64,000 bases of DNA from positions 94,995-158,994 of the forward strand of contig JAJDEN010000012.1 of NCBI GenBank assembly GCA_029259775.1. The letters run 5' to 3'. Source of the stretch: Planctomycetota bacterium. GTDB taxonomy: Bacteria; Planctomycetota; PLA2; JAEUHO01. Both the position numbers and the translations under genes were made by a program. Below the pieces are notes generated by a model. That model worked only from the letters and a program-made list of their open reading frames with translations. It did no database searches and was not told the origin of the DNA. Each line of letters begins with the position of its first letter. Positions within the stretch are counted from its first letter, which is position 1. Positions 45,861 to 56,000 of this stretch are shown here, one piece after another.

Positions 45861-46751
45861 ATGCGAGCTGCGGCCCTGCCGGCGCTCGTACGTCCGTTCA
45901 CGTTGTTGGCGCCCGCCGTGGGCGCAGGTGCCGGCGCCCTCGTCGCCGAGGCCGCGACCGGTGTGCTGCTGCGCCCGCTGACGCTCGCGTTGGGCCTCGC
46001 TTCGGCCTTGCTCGTGACGTGTGCCAGCAATGCGTGGAACCAGGCGTATGACGTCGCCCTGGACCGCATCAACAAGCCGTCGCGTCCCATCCCCGCAGGG
46101 CACGCCAGCGAACGCGATGCGATCGTCCTCGGGCACGTGTGCGCCCTGTTGGGCCTCTTCGCGGCGTACATGACAGGCCCGTGGTTCTTCGCGTGCGTGA
46201 GCGCCGGCGTCTTCGCAACCTGGATCTACAGCGCGCCGCCCTTGCGCACGAAGCGCCGTACGTGGGGCGCGCTGCTCACGATCTCGATTCCGCGCGGGCT
46301 GCTCGTGCCCGTCGCCGGGTGGTCCATCGTGGTCGCGCCGACGGGAGCCGAACCGTGGATGTTGGGCCTCGTGGGCGGACTCTTCGTCTTCGGCGCCGCG
46401 GTGACCAAGGACTTCGCCGACGTCGAGGGGGATCGCCAAGGCGCGTGCCAGACGCTCCCCGTGGTGTGGGGGGCCCAGCGTGCCGCACGCTTCACGGCTC
46501 CGTTCCTCGTCATCCCGTTCTTGCTCTACCCGCTCGGTGGACTGCTCGGGCTGCTGTCGCCGTCGGTGCTCTGGCTCGCGGGCCTCGGCGGTGTCCTTGC
46601 GATCGTCGGTGGTGTGTCCGCTTGGCTGCTTCTACGCGATCCTGCGGACCTCGCGCGTCGCGGCGGCAATCATCCCGCGTGGGCACTGATGTACATCCTG
46701 CTGCTCGGCGCGCACGCAGGCACCGCGCTTGTGTACCAACTAGGCCTCTAG
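45861..46751 (+). CDS. UbiA-family prenyltransferase
   Basis: A 296-residue multi-pass membrane enzyme that joins a polyprenyl diphosphate to an acceptor. The first Asp-rich motif is NAWNQAYDVALDRINKPSRP, and the second is KDFADVEGDRQGACQTLP. Nine hydrophobic helices fit the fold. Possible products are menaquinone/ubiquinone precursors, heme O or archaeal-type lipids; the acceptor is not evident. It follows the FGE-like gene with a 3-base gap, so the two are probably co-transcribed, a pairing with no known logic. Confidence 0.85.
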   Translation: MRAAALPALVRPFTLLAPAVGAGAGALVAEAATGVLLRPLTLALGLASALLVTCASNAWNQAYDVALDRINKPSRPIPAGHASERDAIVLGHVCALLGLFAAYMTGPWFFACVSAGVFATWIYSAPPLRTKRRTWGALLTISIPRGLLVPVAGWSIVVAPTGAEPWMLGLVGGLFVFGAAVTKDFADVEGDRQGACQTLPVVWGAQRAARFTAPFLVIPFLLYPLGGLLGLLSPSVLWLAGLGGVLAIVGGVSAWLLLRDPADLARRGGNHPAWALMYILLLGAHAGTALVYQLGL

Positions 46752-46917
46752 AGCACGATCTTGGCCTCCCCTGGCGTTTCGAACTCAGGATCGGAAGCCA
46801 GTCGAACACCATCGGCGGTGTGGATGGGCGTCGAGTGGGCCATGAAGAGCACGTGGCGTGGTCTGCCACGCGAGTGCGATGAAGGGCTCACTCGGCCCCA
46901 GCCCACGCCGCCGAGGG

Positions 46918-48759
46918 CTAGCGGTCCTTGGCCTTGCGGTCTTGCTCGAGGCGCATCAGGACGAAGTTCAACGCCAGGCGGTGGGCCGACATCGTGCCGG
47001 CGAGGTTGCCCGCCTCCTGGAAGTAGTGCCCCATGGTGTGGAGCACACGCCCGCGTCCGTCGTGGAACGTCACGGCGACAGCCGGACTGCGGTTGAACGT
47101 GCTCTTCAACATCGGGCACTCGATGAGCACCGTCACACGGTCCTTGCGGCCGACGGCCATGTCGAACGAAGCCTGCTCGAGCCACCACTTGCCCTGCACG
47201 TCCTTGTGGAAGACGCCCTCGAGCAGCGGGTGGTTGCGCGCGGAGCGCGCCGCTTCGATGGACAGCACCATTTCGGGGAGGTGTGCCTTGTTGCCGTTCG
47301 TGCGGATGAAGCCGGGGAACGCGTAGGGCAGGACGTTGGCGACGCCCCAGTCGGTCGTGAAGAGGTAGCCGCCGTCACGAACGAACGCCTTCAGGCGCTT
47401 GCCGATCGAGGCCATGCGCCGGCGGCCGAGCGACTCGCCGCAGTTCCAGAACACGATCTTGTACTTCTTGAAGTCGAGGGGCTTGGGTGACGTCAGCGAC
47501 CACGGCGCCTTGCGCACGTACTTGAGCCGTAGGGCGTCGAGCACCTTGTGGATGTGATCGAACGAGCCCGACACGACGAGAATGTCATCCTTCTTGAGGT
47601 CGTCGAGCTTGGCGCCATTGCCGCGACGGCCCGCACCCAGGGCGGCGCGCACCACGTCGGCGCTGCGTTGGTTGGTGCTGCCGGCCGCGCCCTTCGTGAA
47701 CTTCTGCTTGAGGTCCATCTTCGGCATCTTGGGCTTGTGCTTGCGCGGGCGCACTTGCGTGACGCGCAGGCCCGGCATGATGCCGATGTCCGCCGGTTCC
47801 GGCTCGTCGTTCTCTTCCTCGTCCCGGAAGGGCGAAGGCGCCGTAGGGGGCTTGGCCGTCGGCGGCGTCTCGTCGAACTCGAGCTCCGGAATGTCCGGCA
47901 GGGTCATCTCGTCGAGCGGAAGGCCTTCTTCGTCCAGCGGCACGTCCGCTGCGAGTTCCTCTTCGTCGGCGGAGAGCGACGCGACCATGGCCCCCGGGCC
48001 CTCGCGGATGGGCGGCTCCACCGTCGTCGTGTCGAACAGGAAGATGATGAAGAAGATCAGCAGGTGGAAGCCGGCCGAGAGCGCGAAGAACGGACTGCGC
48101 TTGAGTTGCGCGACGAGGCCTGCGCCGAAGTTCGGGTCAGGAAACTTGAGTCGCTTGAGTTGGGCGGCGCGCTCCTGGGGCGTCAAGGGGCGCTGCTGGC
48201 CCTGCGTGGCGGCCTCGGCCGCTCCGGCGACCGCGCCCGCTGTTGCGGCGGCCCCCGCGGCCGTCCGTCGGCGTCCGCGCCCGCGGGACCTGTCGGCCGG
48301 GGTCGAGTCGGCTGGGGGCGAGCTCTCCTGCGTTGCGCTCGTCGAACCGAAGCTCGCCGGCGGCGAGGGCATGCCCGCGATCGTGGGCGCCGGGGTCGGA
48401 TCGCTCAACTCGAAGGTGTTGCTCGCCGGCGCCTGGCCCTCTGCGTGGTCCTCGGCGTGATCGTCATAGCCGCCAAACATGGCGTTCGCCGCGGGATCGG
48501 CTGGCAGCAGGCCGATCAGCGCCACCTCGACCCCGGCCACCTCGACCACGTCACCTACCCGAAGGGTCAGGCGCCGGCCCGTGCCCAGCTCCTCGAGGTG
48601 GACCTCGGTGTCGTCCTGGACGAGCCGCAGCGCGCGCGGGGCGAGGCCACCCGTGGGCAGGGTGACGTCCGCCGTCGGATCGGAGCCCACAACGACATCA
48701 GACCGCGGCGTGCGGATCTCCTGGGTCGTCTGGCCGATCGTGAAGCGAAGGACGAGCAC
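46918..48759 (-). CDS. FHA-domain membrane protein with DUF4159-like C-terminus
   Basis: A 613-residue protein. Residues 1-90 are an FHA domain (IRTPRSDVVVGSDPTADVTL, then LEELGTGRRLTLRVGDVV), which binds phosphothreonine peptides. A Pro/Ala/Ser-rich linker follows, then one transmembrane segment (FFALSAGFHLLIFFIIFLF near residue 235), an acidic Pro-rich stretch, and a C-terminal domain of about 200 residues (YKIVFWNCGESLGRRRMASI, VRDGGYLFTTDWGVANVLPY, GRGRVLHTMGHYFQEAG) similar to DUF4159. The FHA end would face the cytoplasm and could bind proteins phosphorylated by Hanks kinases such as the one at 1.2 kb; this link is inferred. Confidence 0.65.
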   Translation of the reverse strand: MLVLRFTIGQTTQEIRTPRSDVVVGSDPTADVTLPTGGLAPRALRLVQDDTEVHLEELGTGRRLTLRVGDVVEVAGVEVALIGLLPADPAANAMFGGYDDHAEDHAEGQAPASNTFELSDPTPAPTIAGMPSPPASFGSTSATQESSPPADSTPADRSRGRGRRRTAAGAAATAGAVAGAAEAATQGQQRPLTPQERAAQLKRLKFPDPNFGAGLVAQLKRSPFFALSAGFHLLIFFIIFLFDTTTVEPPIREGPGAMVASLSADEEELAADVPLDEEGLPLDEMTLPDIPELEFDETPPTAKPPTAPSPFRDEEENDEPEPADIGIMPGLRVTQVRPRKHKPKMPKMDLKQKFTKGAAGSTNQRSADVVRAALGAGRRGNGAKLDDLKKDDILVVSGSFDHIHKVLDALRLKYVRKAPWSLTSPKPLDFKKYKIVFWNCGESLGRRRMASIGKRLKAFVRDGGYLFTTDWGVANVLPYAFPGFIRTNGNKAHLPEMVLSIEAARSARNHPLLEGVFHKDVQGKWWLEQASFDMAVGRKDRVTVLIECPMLKSTFNRSPAVAVTFHDGRGRVLHTMGHYFQEAGNLAGTMSAHRLALNFVLMRLEQDRKAKDR

Positions 48760-48912
48760 GCGAGCTCCTCGAGAGGGCTACGGGCGCCCCGGCGCGGGAC
48801 GCTCTACCTCTTAACGTCAGCAAGCCTAGCAGGGGTGCACACAGCCTTGGGAAAGCGGGCTTTCGGCTTCAGAAGCGCTCAACCCCCGAGGATACGCCCG
48901 GGATAGGGGCCC

Positions 48913-49959
48913 CTAGGCCGCGTCCGAGCCAGCGCGGGGACGGCCGATGTCCGCCACGACCCCCGCGATGAGCAGCGCGTACGCCATGGCCGAGGCGTGC
49001 AGCTCCCGGGCGATCTGGCCAAGCCCGAGCTGCCAGGCGCTGAGATCGTCTGGATTGCCGCGATCCAGGCCGGCCAGCCACATGTGGATCAGGGGGCCGA
49101 CGAAGACCAGCAGCATCAGGCATCCGGCTGTCCAGCGGGCCCAGCGCCCACCCAGTCCGAGCAAGGCCAGCAGGCCGATGGCGAGAATCGCGAGGCCGAT
49201 CGTCTGCGGGAGCAGCTGCATGACCACGCGCGGCCAGCCGCCGTCCTGCAGGAACTCCTCGGGCGGGTTCCCGTAGTAGTCGATCGTGGTCTGGAGGGTG
49301 GAGACGTAGGCCGAGGAGACCTGGTTCTTGCGCATCGCCCGGGCCGAGTCCCACGGCATGAGCATCTGCCCTGCTACGAGGACCACGCCAAGGAAGAGGA
49401 CGGTGCGTCCTGTTCGGCGGCGGACGAGCAGGGCTCCGGCGGTGAGCGCGATGGCGATCGGAAGGATGTGGCCGTAGAGGTTCGACGCCAAGGGCTGGAA
49501 TCGGCTGAGAACCAGGGTGAGAGCCGCCAAGACGATGATGCCTCGGGTGCGGCCCGGCTTCATCAAGAGCGCCAGGCACGTCGCGACCGTCAGCGAGAGC
49601 AGCGCGAGGATGCGCGTCGTGTGCTCGTTCCACTCGAAGGCGAACGGGCCTGCACCGAGGACGTCGTGCGGCCAGACCTTCGCGAGGACGCCCCAGGTCG
49701 GGTTGTAGAGCGAGAGCAGCAGGACGACCGAGAACACGAAGCCGACCGCGTAGTAGAAGGTCGGCGACACGATCCAACCGAGGAACTTGAGCACGCCTCC
49801 CGTCGGAGCCGCCGTACTGGCTGCGTCGCCTCGGCGCGCCTTCTTGGCGTCGCGCCGCTTCCCGGTGGACCGGCCGCGGGCCGTGCGCCGAAGCGGCGTC
49901 GGCGCGGCTTCAGCGGCGTCGCCGGCAGGCTTGAGATCGAAGTTGCCGTCGTCGCTCAT
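48913..49959 (-). CDS. Multi-pass membrane protein, paralogue 1
   Basis: A 348-residue protein. It has a basic cytoplasmic N-terminus (about 60 residues, rich in Arg/Lys/Ala) and about eight hydrophobic helices (SPTFYYAVGFVFSVVLLLSLY, TVATCLALLM, TVLFLGVVLVAGQML, IGLAILAIGLLALLG). No transporter motif was recognised. It shares the pattern LLPQT followed by a long hydrophobic helix with the gene beside it, so the two look like a tandem duplication. ATG 49959 overlaps the upstream gene stop (ATGA). Confidence 0.65.
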   Translation of the reverse strand: MSDDGNFDLKPAGDAAEAAPTPLRRTARGRSTGKRRDAKKARRGDAASTAAPTGGVLKFLGWIVSPTFYYAVGFVFSVVLLLSLYNPTWGVLAKVWPHDVLGAGPFAFEWNEHTTRILALLSLTVATCLALLMKPGRTRGIIVLAALTLVLSRFQPLASNLYGHILPIAIALTAGALLVRRRTGRTVLFLGVVLVAGQMLMPWDSARAMRKNQVSSAYVSTLQTTIDYYGNPPEEFLQDGGWPRVVMQLLPQTIGLAILAIGLLALLGLGGRWARWTAGCLMLLVFVGPLIHMWLAGLDRGNPDDLSAWQLGLGQIARELHASAMAYALLIAGVVADIGRPRAGSDAA

Positions 49960-50828
49960 GCGGCCTCCGCGCGACTGAGCACAAGATCGCTGAGGGCGAA
50001 GACGCCCAACATCCACAGCATGAGGCCGTGGCCGACCATGTTGTTCGTTACCTGACCCAGGATGTCGCGCGCGCCGGCGCTCTCCTTGATGGTCAGCGTG
50101 ACGCCGACGGCCATGGGCAGGACGATGCCGGCCAGCAGGATGATGAACGCAGCCCGCAGCACGTGACGGTGCCGGAGCCCGCATGCCGCCAGCAGGCCCA
50201 GGGCGGCCGCCACGAGCACGAGCGTCTGCGGGAGGAGGTTCCACCAGAAGTGGTGCAGCATCTCCGGGAACTCATGACCCGGATCAGCGAGCACGATGCC
50301 CATGTCGGTGAAGTAACTCTCCAGGCGCGACGTGCTGTTCGTGAACCCGATGGCGAGCGCCCAGATCAGGAGGGCGCCGCCGGCGCCGGCGAGCAGCGTG
50401 CCGACGCCGCGGGTCGCCTCCCGGCGTGCGAGCAGGAAGCCCGCGCCGAGTGCGATCATGGGCAGCATGTTGTTGAAGTTGTAGTCCTCGATCACGAAGC
50501 CGCCGCCGCCACCGCTGCACTCCACCAGGAGGACCGCAGCGAGCGCGGTCGTGACGAGGCCGCGCAGGTAGCGGGCTTCGGTGAAGGCGGTGAGCAGGCA
50601 CCAGAAGGCGGTCACGACCCAGGTGACGAGGATGACCTCGAGCAGCGCGCCGCTTTGTCCGAGGACGAGGGCTTCCCATGGCCAGACGCTCTCCTTCACG
50701 CCGAACCACGGGTTCGCCATGAGGAAGATGGTGACCAGCATGAGGAAGCCCGTCACGGCAAGCGCCGGCGACACCCGCGTCGGCGTCAGGGGCGAGGCTT
50801 CGACGGCAGGGGGGCGCGAGCGTCTCAT
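49956..50828 (-). CDS. Multi-pass membrane protein, paralogue 2
   Basis: A 290-residue protein with about eight transmembrane helices (VTGFLMLVTIFLMANPWFG, LVTWVVTAFWCLLTAF, LLPQTLVLVAAALGLLAACG) and a soluble loop (SRLESYFTDMGIVLADPGHEF). No family recognised. It is related in layout to the next gene (see 48913-49959), including a WWNLLPQT segment matching RVVMQLLPQT there. The two are translationally coupled. Confidence 0.65.
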   Translation of the reverse strand: MRRSRPPAVEASPLTPTRVSPALAVTGFLMLVTIFLMANPWFGVKESVWPWEALVLGQSGALLEVILVTWVVTAFWCLLTAFTEARYLRGLVTTALAAVLLVECSGGGGGFVIEDYNFNNMLPMIALGAGFLLARREATRGVGTLLAGAGGALLIWALAIGFTNSTSRLESYFTDMGIVLADPGHEFPEMLHHFWWNLLPQTLVLVAAALGLLAACGLRHRHVLRAAFIILLAGIVLPMAVGVTLTIKESAGARDILGQVTNNMVGHGLMLWMLGVFALSDLVLSRAEAA

Positions 50829-50931
50829 CGGCTGGTCATTTCAGCAGGCTCCCGGGGTGTCGCCAAGGCGGGACCCTCCGAACAGAACGCGGGGGGTCGG
50901 CCTTCTCGTCCGCGGCCGTCCGGTTCTTCCC

Positions 50932-51507
50932 CTACGAGCGCAGGAGGTCGTAGGCCTTCTGGAGGCGCTTGAACTTGCGCTCGGCCAGCTCCTGGAACTC
51001 CAGGTCCATGTGCGCGACCTTGTCCGGGTGGCACGTGAGCGAGCGCTCCCGGAAAGCCCGATCGATGGCCCTGCCGTCCGCGGCGGGCTCGAGGCCCAGG
51101 ATCTGGAGCGCCTCGACTGGGCCCAACGGCCCTTCCTGGGCCACGGATTCAGCGTCGGTCGGTGCTCCCGCCGGCCCTTCGGGGGGCGCCTCGGCGGGCC
51201 CTTCCTGGGGTGGGGCCGTGGCGTCGCGGGCCGGCGGCGGGGGCGCGGGCTCGTCTCGGGGCGGGACCTTGTCCAACCAAGGCGGGCGCCGGTGCTCCTC
51301 AGGGACGTGGGCGGGCGGCGGCTGGCCGGGAGGCGCGTAGCGGCCTTCCCCGTACGGAATCAGCTGGATCTGCCGGCTGCAGGCCTGGCAGGCGTACTCC
51401 ACGCGCGGACCGCCCGAGGTCTCGGTCCTGGGGCGCAGGATTCCGAATCCGACGACCTCCGAGGCCGTGTACGGGGTCGCGCAGCGGGGGCAGAGGCCGA
51501 GTTCCAT
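50932..51507 (-). CDS. J-domain protein with N-terminal zinc ribbon
   Basis: A 191-residue protein. Residues 1-45 hold two Cys pairs (CPRC and CQAC) for a zinc ribbon; a Pro/Glu/Ala-rich linker spans ~55-125; the C-terminal J-domain has CHPDKVAHMD (HPD) and FQELAERKFKRLQKAYDLLR. J-domains stimulate DnaK (Hsp70) ATPase. The reversed order (zinc first, J last) differs from DnaJ. Its client is unknown. It lies 111 bases from the start of rpmH on the opposite strand. Confidence 0.8.
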   Translation of the reverse strand: MELGLCPRCATPYTASEVVGFGILRPRTETSGGPRVEYACQACSRQIQLIPYGEGRYAPPGQPPPAHVPEEHRRPPWLDKVPPRDEPAPPPPARDATAPPQEGPAEAPPEGPAGAPTDAESVAQEGPLGPVEALQILGLEPAADGRAIDRAFRERSLTCHPDKVAHMDLEFQELAERKFKRLQKAYDLLRS

Positions 51508-51618
51508 GGGGCGACGATTCTAGCTGTCCGTTGGCCGTCAGCACGTCCATCGCTTGACGCAGCGGTTTCTGCACCGAACATCCCCCTTGGCCCATGCGGG
51601 GCTCCCCAAGGATCGACC

Positions 51619-51744
51619 ATGCATCTCAAGATTCGCAACAGCTCCAAGAAGAGGCGCAAGCTCGGCTTCCGGGCCCGCATGAAGACGAAGGCGGGTCGCA
51701 AGATCGTCAACCGCCGTCGTCGCCTGCGGGGCACGTTCCCCTAG
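51619..51744 (+). CDS. rpmH: Ribosomal protein L34
   Basis: A 41-residue, strongly basic protein: MHLKIRNSSKKRRKLGFRAR..., then GRKIVNRRRRLRG. The middle GFRARM and the AGRK region match L34 of the large subunit; the start lacks the usual KRTYQPS. This shorter N-terminus resembles what I recall for Planctomycetota. The normal partner rnpA (RNase P protein) is not present downstream. ATG 51619 is preceded by AAGGATCG. Confidence 0.88.
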   Translation: MHLKIRNSSKKRRKLGFRARMKTKAGRKIVNRRRRLRGTFP

Positions 51745-51795
51745 GCCGTGTCCCCTAGGCCCTGGTCCCCTAGGCCCTGTCCCCTAAGCTCTGTC
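51738..51795 (+). repeat. Tandem 14-15-bp repeat after rpmH
   Basis: Four copies of a unit close to CCCCTAGGCCCTGT start near 51738, 51752, 51767 and 51781 (GCCGTGT, GCCCTGGT, GCCCTGT, then AGCTCTGT in the degenerate last copy). The first overlaps the rpmH stop codon (TAG). Each contains CCTAGG or CCTAAG. It looks like a slipped-strand array in the 3' untranslated region. Confidence 0.65.
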
Positions 51796-51984
51796 TGAAG
51801 AGCGCTCCTGCCGCGCCGAGGGCCCCCACGTAGCTCCTCGCGCATGCCACTTCCGATCGCCTCAGGTACCGCTGCGCCCGGCCGCGGGCCGCAGGCTCTC
51901 TGGCGCGTGGGGACGATCCCCGCCGGAAGGGCTACGCTGCGGGGCGCGTTCATCCCTGACTGGGGACCCGAAGGAGGCTCTGCC

Positions 51985-53007
51985 GTGCAGCGCATCGCCA
52001 TACTGATCTTGATCCTGGCCGTTGCAGGCGGCGTCTTCTTCGTCGTCAGCCAGGACGAGTCCGGCCCGGGTCCGGATCTGAACGCCGACGACGGCACCAG
52101 CCCCAAGAAGGGGGGAGACACCGACGGTGGCATGGGTCCGAAGGCCAAGGCGGGCGGCCCGCGCCCGTCGCCCGAGCCGGTCCACCTCACCCTGCGCAGC
52201 CCGGCGTCCGCCCTCTTGATTGGCAAGTGGGAAGGCACGTGGAACAAGCTGCTGCTCATGGAGTGCGATCGTCTCCGGAGCCTCAACTACAGCAGCTGGT
52301 TCATGCACTCGGTCGGTGGCAAGGGCGGCGAGCACGCCGGCGAAGCCCGCGGCATGTCGGAGCTCAAGTCCAAGCCCACGGCGGACTACCTCAAGGACGA
52401 GGACGTGCGAGTCTTGATCCTCGACCTCTTCGATCCCAACGCCTTCAGCGCTGAGTTCTGGGCGGCGGTGCAATCACGTGTGACGAGTGGCAGGATGGGG
52501 CTCCTCGTGCGCCCGGGCATCCCCGCCACGTTCGAGGGCGGTGCCCTGACCGAGCATCCGATGCTGAGCCACCCCGTCGTCAAGGAACTCCTGCCCGTGA
52601 CCCGCGCGGCGCAGCTGACCGGACAGCCGGTACCCGGCGTCTTCGGCAAGCCCGTGGCCATGGAGCCGACGGACGAAGGACGCAGGCATCCCGCCTCGCG
52701 GCTGATCGCCGACCCCGACGTGAGCGCCGAGGCGTGGGCCGCCGCCGGCGAGGGCGACGGCGCCTTGCGATCGCAGTTCTGCTACCCGGTGCAAGACATC
52801 CGCCCGGGCGCGCAGGCACTCGTCAATCTGAAGGCGGCGACCTCCCTCCCGATGCTGATCGCGACGGCCCCGTCGGCGACCGAGCGCGTGCTGTGGATGG
52901 GCAACATCGACTTCAGTACGCGCACGCACTTCGTCCGTTCGAAGGACGCGATCCAGAAGACCCTCGTCAATCACTGGCTCGTCTGGCTCGCCGGCCAGAC
53001 GCAGTAG
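51985..53007 (+). CDS. Membrane-anchored protein, possible class I glutamine-amidotransferase-like fold
   Basis: A 340-residue protein. The N-terminal helix QRIAILILILAVAGGVFFVV is a signal anchor, followed by a Gly/Asp/Pro-rich linker. The rest resembles a GATase1-like/DUF4159-style domain (VRVLILDLFDPNAFSAEFWA; GLLVRPGIPATFEGGA; VLWMGNIDFS), but no nucleophile Cys was found. Its function is unknown. GTG 51985 was chosen because AAGGAGG lies 7 bases upstream. Both neighbours are unrelated; a link to the FHA/DUF4159-like protein is possible by similarity of the soluble domain. Confidence 0.6.
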   Translation: MQRIAILILILAVAGGVFFVVSQDESGPGPDLNADDGTSPKKGGDTDGGMGPKAKAGGPRPSPEPVHLTLRSPASALLIGKWEGTWNKLLLMECDRLRSLNYSSWFMHSVGGKGGEHAGEARGMSELKSKPTADYLKDEDVRVLILDLFDPNAFSAEFWAAVQSRVTSGRMGLLVRPGIPATFEGGALTEHPMLSHPVVKELLPVTRAAQLTGQPVPGVFGKPVAMEPTDEGRRHPASRLIADPDVSAEAWAAAGEGDGALRSQFCYPVQDIRPGAQALVNLKAATSLPMLIATAPSATERVLWMGNIDFSTRTHFVRSKDAIQKTLVNHWLVWLAGQTQ

Positions 53008-53036
53008 CCGTCCGCGGCCGCGTCGGGGCGGCACGC

Positions 53037-56000
53037 TTACGGCGGCAGCCTCTGCTCGAGCCGCGCGGCCTCGGCGAGTTTCGAGATCGACGCCAGCGAC
53101 TGCTTCGCAAACAGCGGCTTGAAGAGCGGCTCGACGCGCGCTTCGTCGATCAGGATGCGGTCCCACGTCAGGGCATGGACGAGCGAGTCGCGTGCAGACC
53201 GCCAACGCTTCGTCGCCGCTTGCAACTGCGCCATGTGGTAATGCAGCAACGCGTTGTAAAGGGTCGAGCGCTTGTTCATCTGCGGCGCGAGCACGCGCAG
53301 TCCCGCCTCGGGACGCCCGCTGCGCAGGAGGACATACGCCAAGGTGTCGGCGGCGTTCGGCCCCGGCCTGTTGTCGACGCGCGCCTCGAGCGTCGTCGCA
53401 TAGAGCGCTTCACGTTCGGCCTGGTCAAGCGAGAAGCCCACGCGCGCCCGGTACCACGCGACGGTGTTGAGCACGTCGGGGTCGTTCGGCGCGCGCAACA
53501 CGGCGCGCAGGAAGCGGCTTGACGCGTCGGCCGTCTCGTTGCGCTGCACGGCGGCGGCGCCCTCGAGCGCGTCGAGAAGCGCACGGTGGTAGGTCCACAG
53601 TCCGGGCTGCCGCTCATCGTGGCTGCCGCGGGCCACGATCCGCAGCACCTCCTGCTGCACGGCCGCCGCATCCGCGAAGCGCTTCCGCGATGCGAGATCG
53701 TTTGCGCCCTTCTCGAGCACCTGCAGCTTGATGGCGCTGTACGGCGTGCCGAGATCTCGCACGAAGCGACGCACCACCGCAGCCGACGCCGGCTTCCGTC
53801 CGGTGGGGGCGTCGAGCAACTTCTGATGCACGCGGTAGAGGAAGAGCTCCGGGAAGCTCGCGAGTCGCCCGTCGTCGCGCGCGGCACCAAGCACACGCTC
53901 GAAGCCCGCCGCCAGCGTTTCGTCATCGAGGTACTTCACCTCGTGGATGATGTCGTTTACGGCGAAGGGCATGCCCCAGTAGGGGGTGCCGTCATCGTGC
54001 GAGAGGGCCAGACGAGGGGAGGGCACCGAGGCCGCAGCGCCGGCGTCGGCCGCGCGCGCAACCTCCGCCTGCCGCTTGGCGCACACCTGGGCGTACACCG
54101 CGAACCGCAGGTCGAACACCAGGTCGAGCATCGCAAGCACGCTGGGGACGTGCTTCGTGCGGCTGATCGCGCGGGCCAGAGGACCGACGCGGCGTCGCAC
54201 GTTCGCTTCCCCGACGGCCGCAGGCTTGTTGCGCAGGAGGCGCTGCAGCACCTGCGGGCTGTAGAAGCCGAACAGCTCCCGCTTGAGTGCGGCGAAGAGC
54301 GTGGCGGCGGTGGCTTCGTTCGCACCCTCACCCACGGCGGCGGCAAGGAACAGCTGCGTCATGTCCGGCGAGTTGAAGCCGTCCGACGGCGGCCCGTCCT
54401 GCGGCTCGGGCTTGGTGTAGGCGAGCCAGTCCATGATCCGCGCCCGGCTCGGCTCCGACAGGCGACCCATCAGCTGGTGCGCCGCCCGGACGCGCACGTC
54501 CGGCGCCGCGTAGGTCGCGGTGGCCACGTCGATGAACTTCTCCTCGACGGCCTCCCAGGGCTGGAGCGCGAGGGCGTCGATGACGTCGCTCGCGTAGCTC
54601 GCTTCGCCTTCGGGCGTCGTGTCGCGCTCGCCGAGGGCCTTGCCCTCCAGCGCGCGATCGAGCAGCGCGAGCAGGCGGGCCGTCTCGTTCGGGGCCTTGG
54701 GCTGCGTGTACGCCGCGATCGCCTCACGCTGAAGCTGGGAGTCGTCGGAGAAGAGCAGGCCCCGCCAGAACGCGCCGACCTCCTTGCTGCGGTAGCTCCA
54801 CTCGTAGCCTGCGCCGCGCATCTCCGCGGCGGGGCCCATGAACACCGCGGCGGCTGCGTGCTGCATGGGCGCCGAGACCTGGCCGCTCGCCTTGGCCAGG
54901 GCGAGATCGATGGCGCCTTCGCGCGCCTCCTTGCCGTGCGCCTCACCGAGGATGCGCAGCAGCGTCATCCGCAGACCGTCGCTCGGCAGCCCGTCCCAGC
55001 GCTCGCGGACGTAGGTCACCGCAGCCGCGGCGTCGACGTTGAGCAGGGCATAGACGTACGCCTGGATCTCGAGGCGGTTCGTCGCGTCGGGCGTGAAGCC
55101 CGCCAGCACCTTGCGCGCACGCGTGCCGCTGAGGCGCGGGTTCCGCTTCCTGTTGAACCTCGAGAGCGCCGCCTTGCGGAGGAACACGCGCTGATCCTTC
55201 AACGCGCGCTCGAGGACCTCATAGGCCGGGTCGTCCCCCCGGCGCACCAGGGCTTGAAGGCGCTGATGCGGGTTCTCGACCTTCTCGAAGAGATCCTCGA
55301 CCAGGATGGCGCGTGCCGCTTCGTCGCTCCGCCGTTCCAGGATGCTGATCGCCGTGGAGCGCAGGTCAGGGTCGTCGCCCTTCCGGACGGCGTTCAGCAG
55401 CGGAATGGCCCAGCTGCCGGGATCGCCACGCAGCGCGTAGACGATGTCGGTCTTCAGCGTCCTCGACTCGTCGCCGAGCAGCAGCGCGCGGGCGAGGGCC
55501 TCGTCCCCGACCTGCGCCAGCTCATCCAGCGCGCCCGCGGCCGCGTTACGCAGATAGCGCCTCTGTTCGGCTTCGGCGCGCGACTCGAATGCGGGGCGCT
55601 CGGCCCGCGGCTCGAGGAAGTCGTGCAGGATCGGCAGGGCGAGCTCGGGTCCCAGTTCGCGCAGGAGGATCACACCCGGACGGGGCTCGGCGAAGTGCCC
55701 TTGCTTCAGCCGCCGCACCACGGGCGCGATGATCTCGGCACCCAGGCCGGGCAGGCGTCGTCGAAGCACGTTCTCGGGCGTCGGGTCTCTCAGCCGCGCG
55801 TTCAGCGCCACGGGACGCGCGACCCACCACACGGCGCGCTCGATCCAGCGCGCCCGCTGTTCGGACGTCGTAGCCGGTCGATCGAGCAGGGTCAGCACCG
55901 CATCGATCGCGATCTGCCGCATGGCGACGTGGTCGTAGCCCTCTACGGGGACGCCGCGCTGCCTGCGGATGTGTGCAGCGAAGAAGGGGCCTTGCCCGGT

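Noticed and set aside
48851..48864. GAAAGCGGGCTTTC as a terminator
   Set aside because: The loop would be only two bases and there is no U-run; it lies just upstream of one gene and after another in an unclear position.
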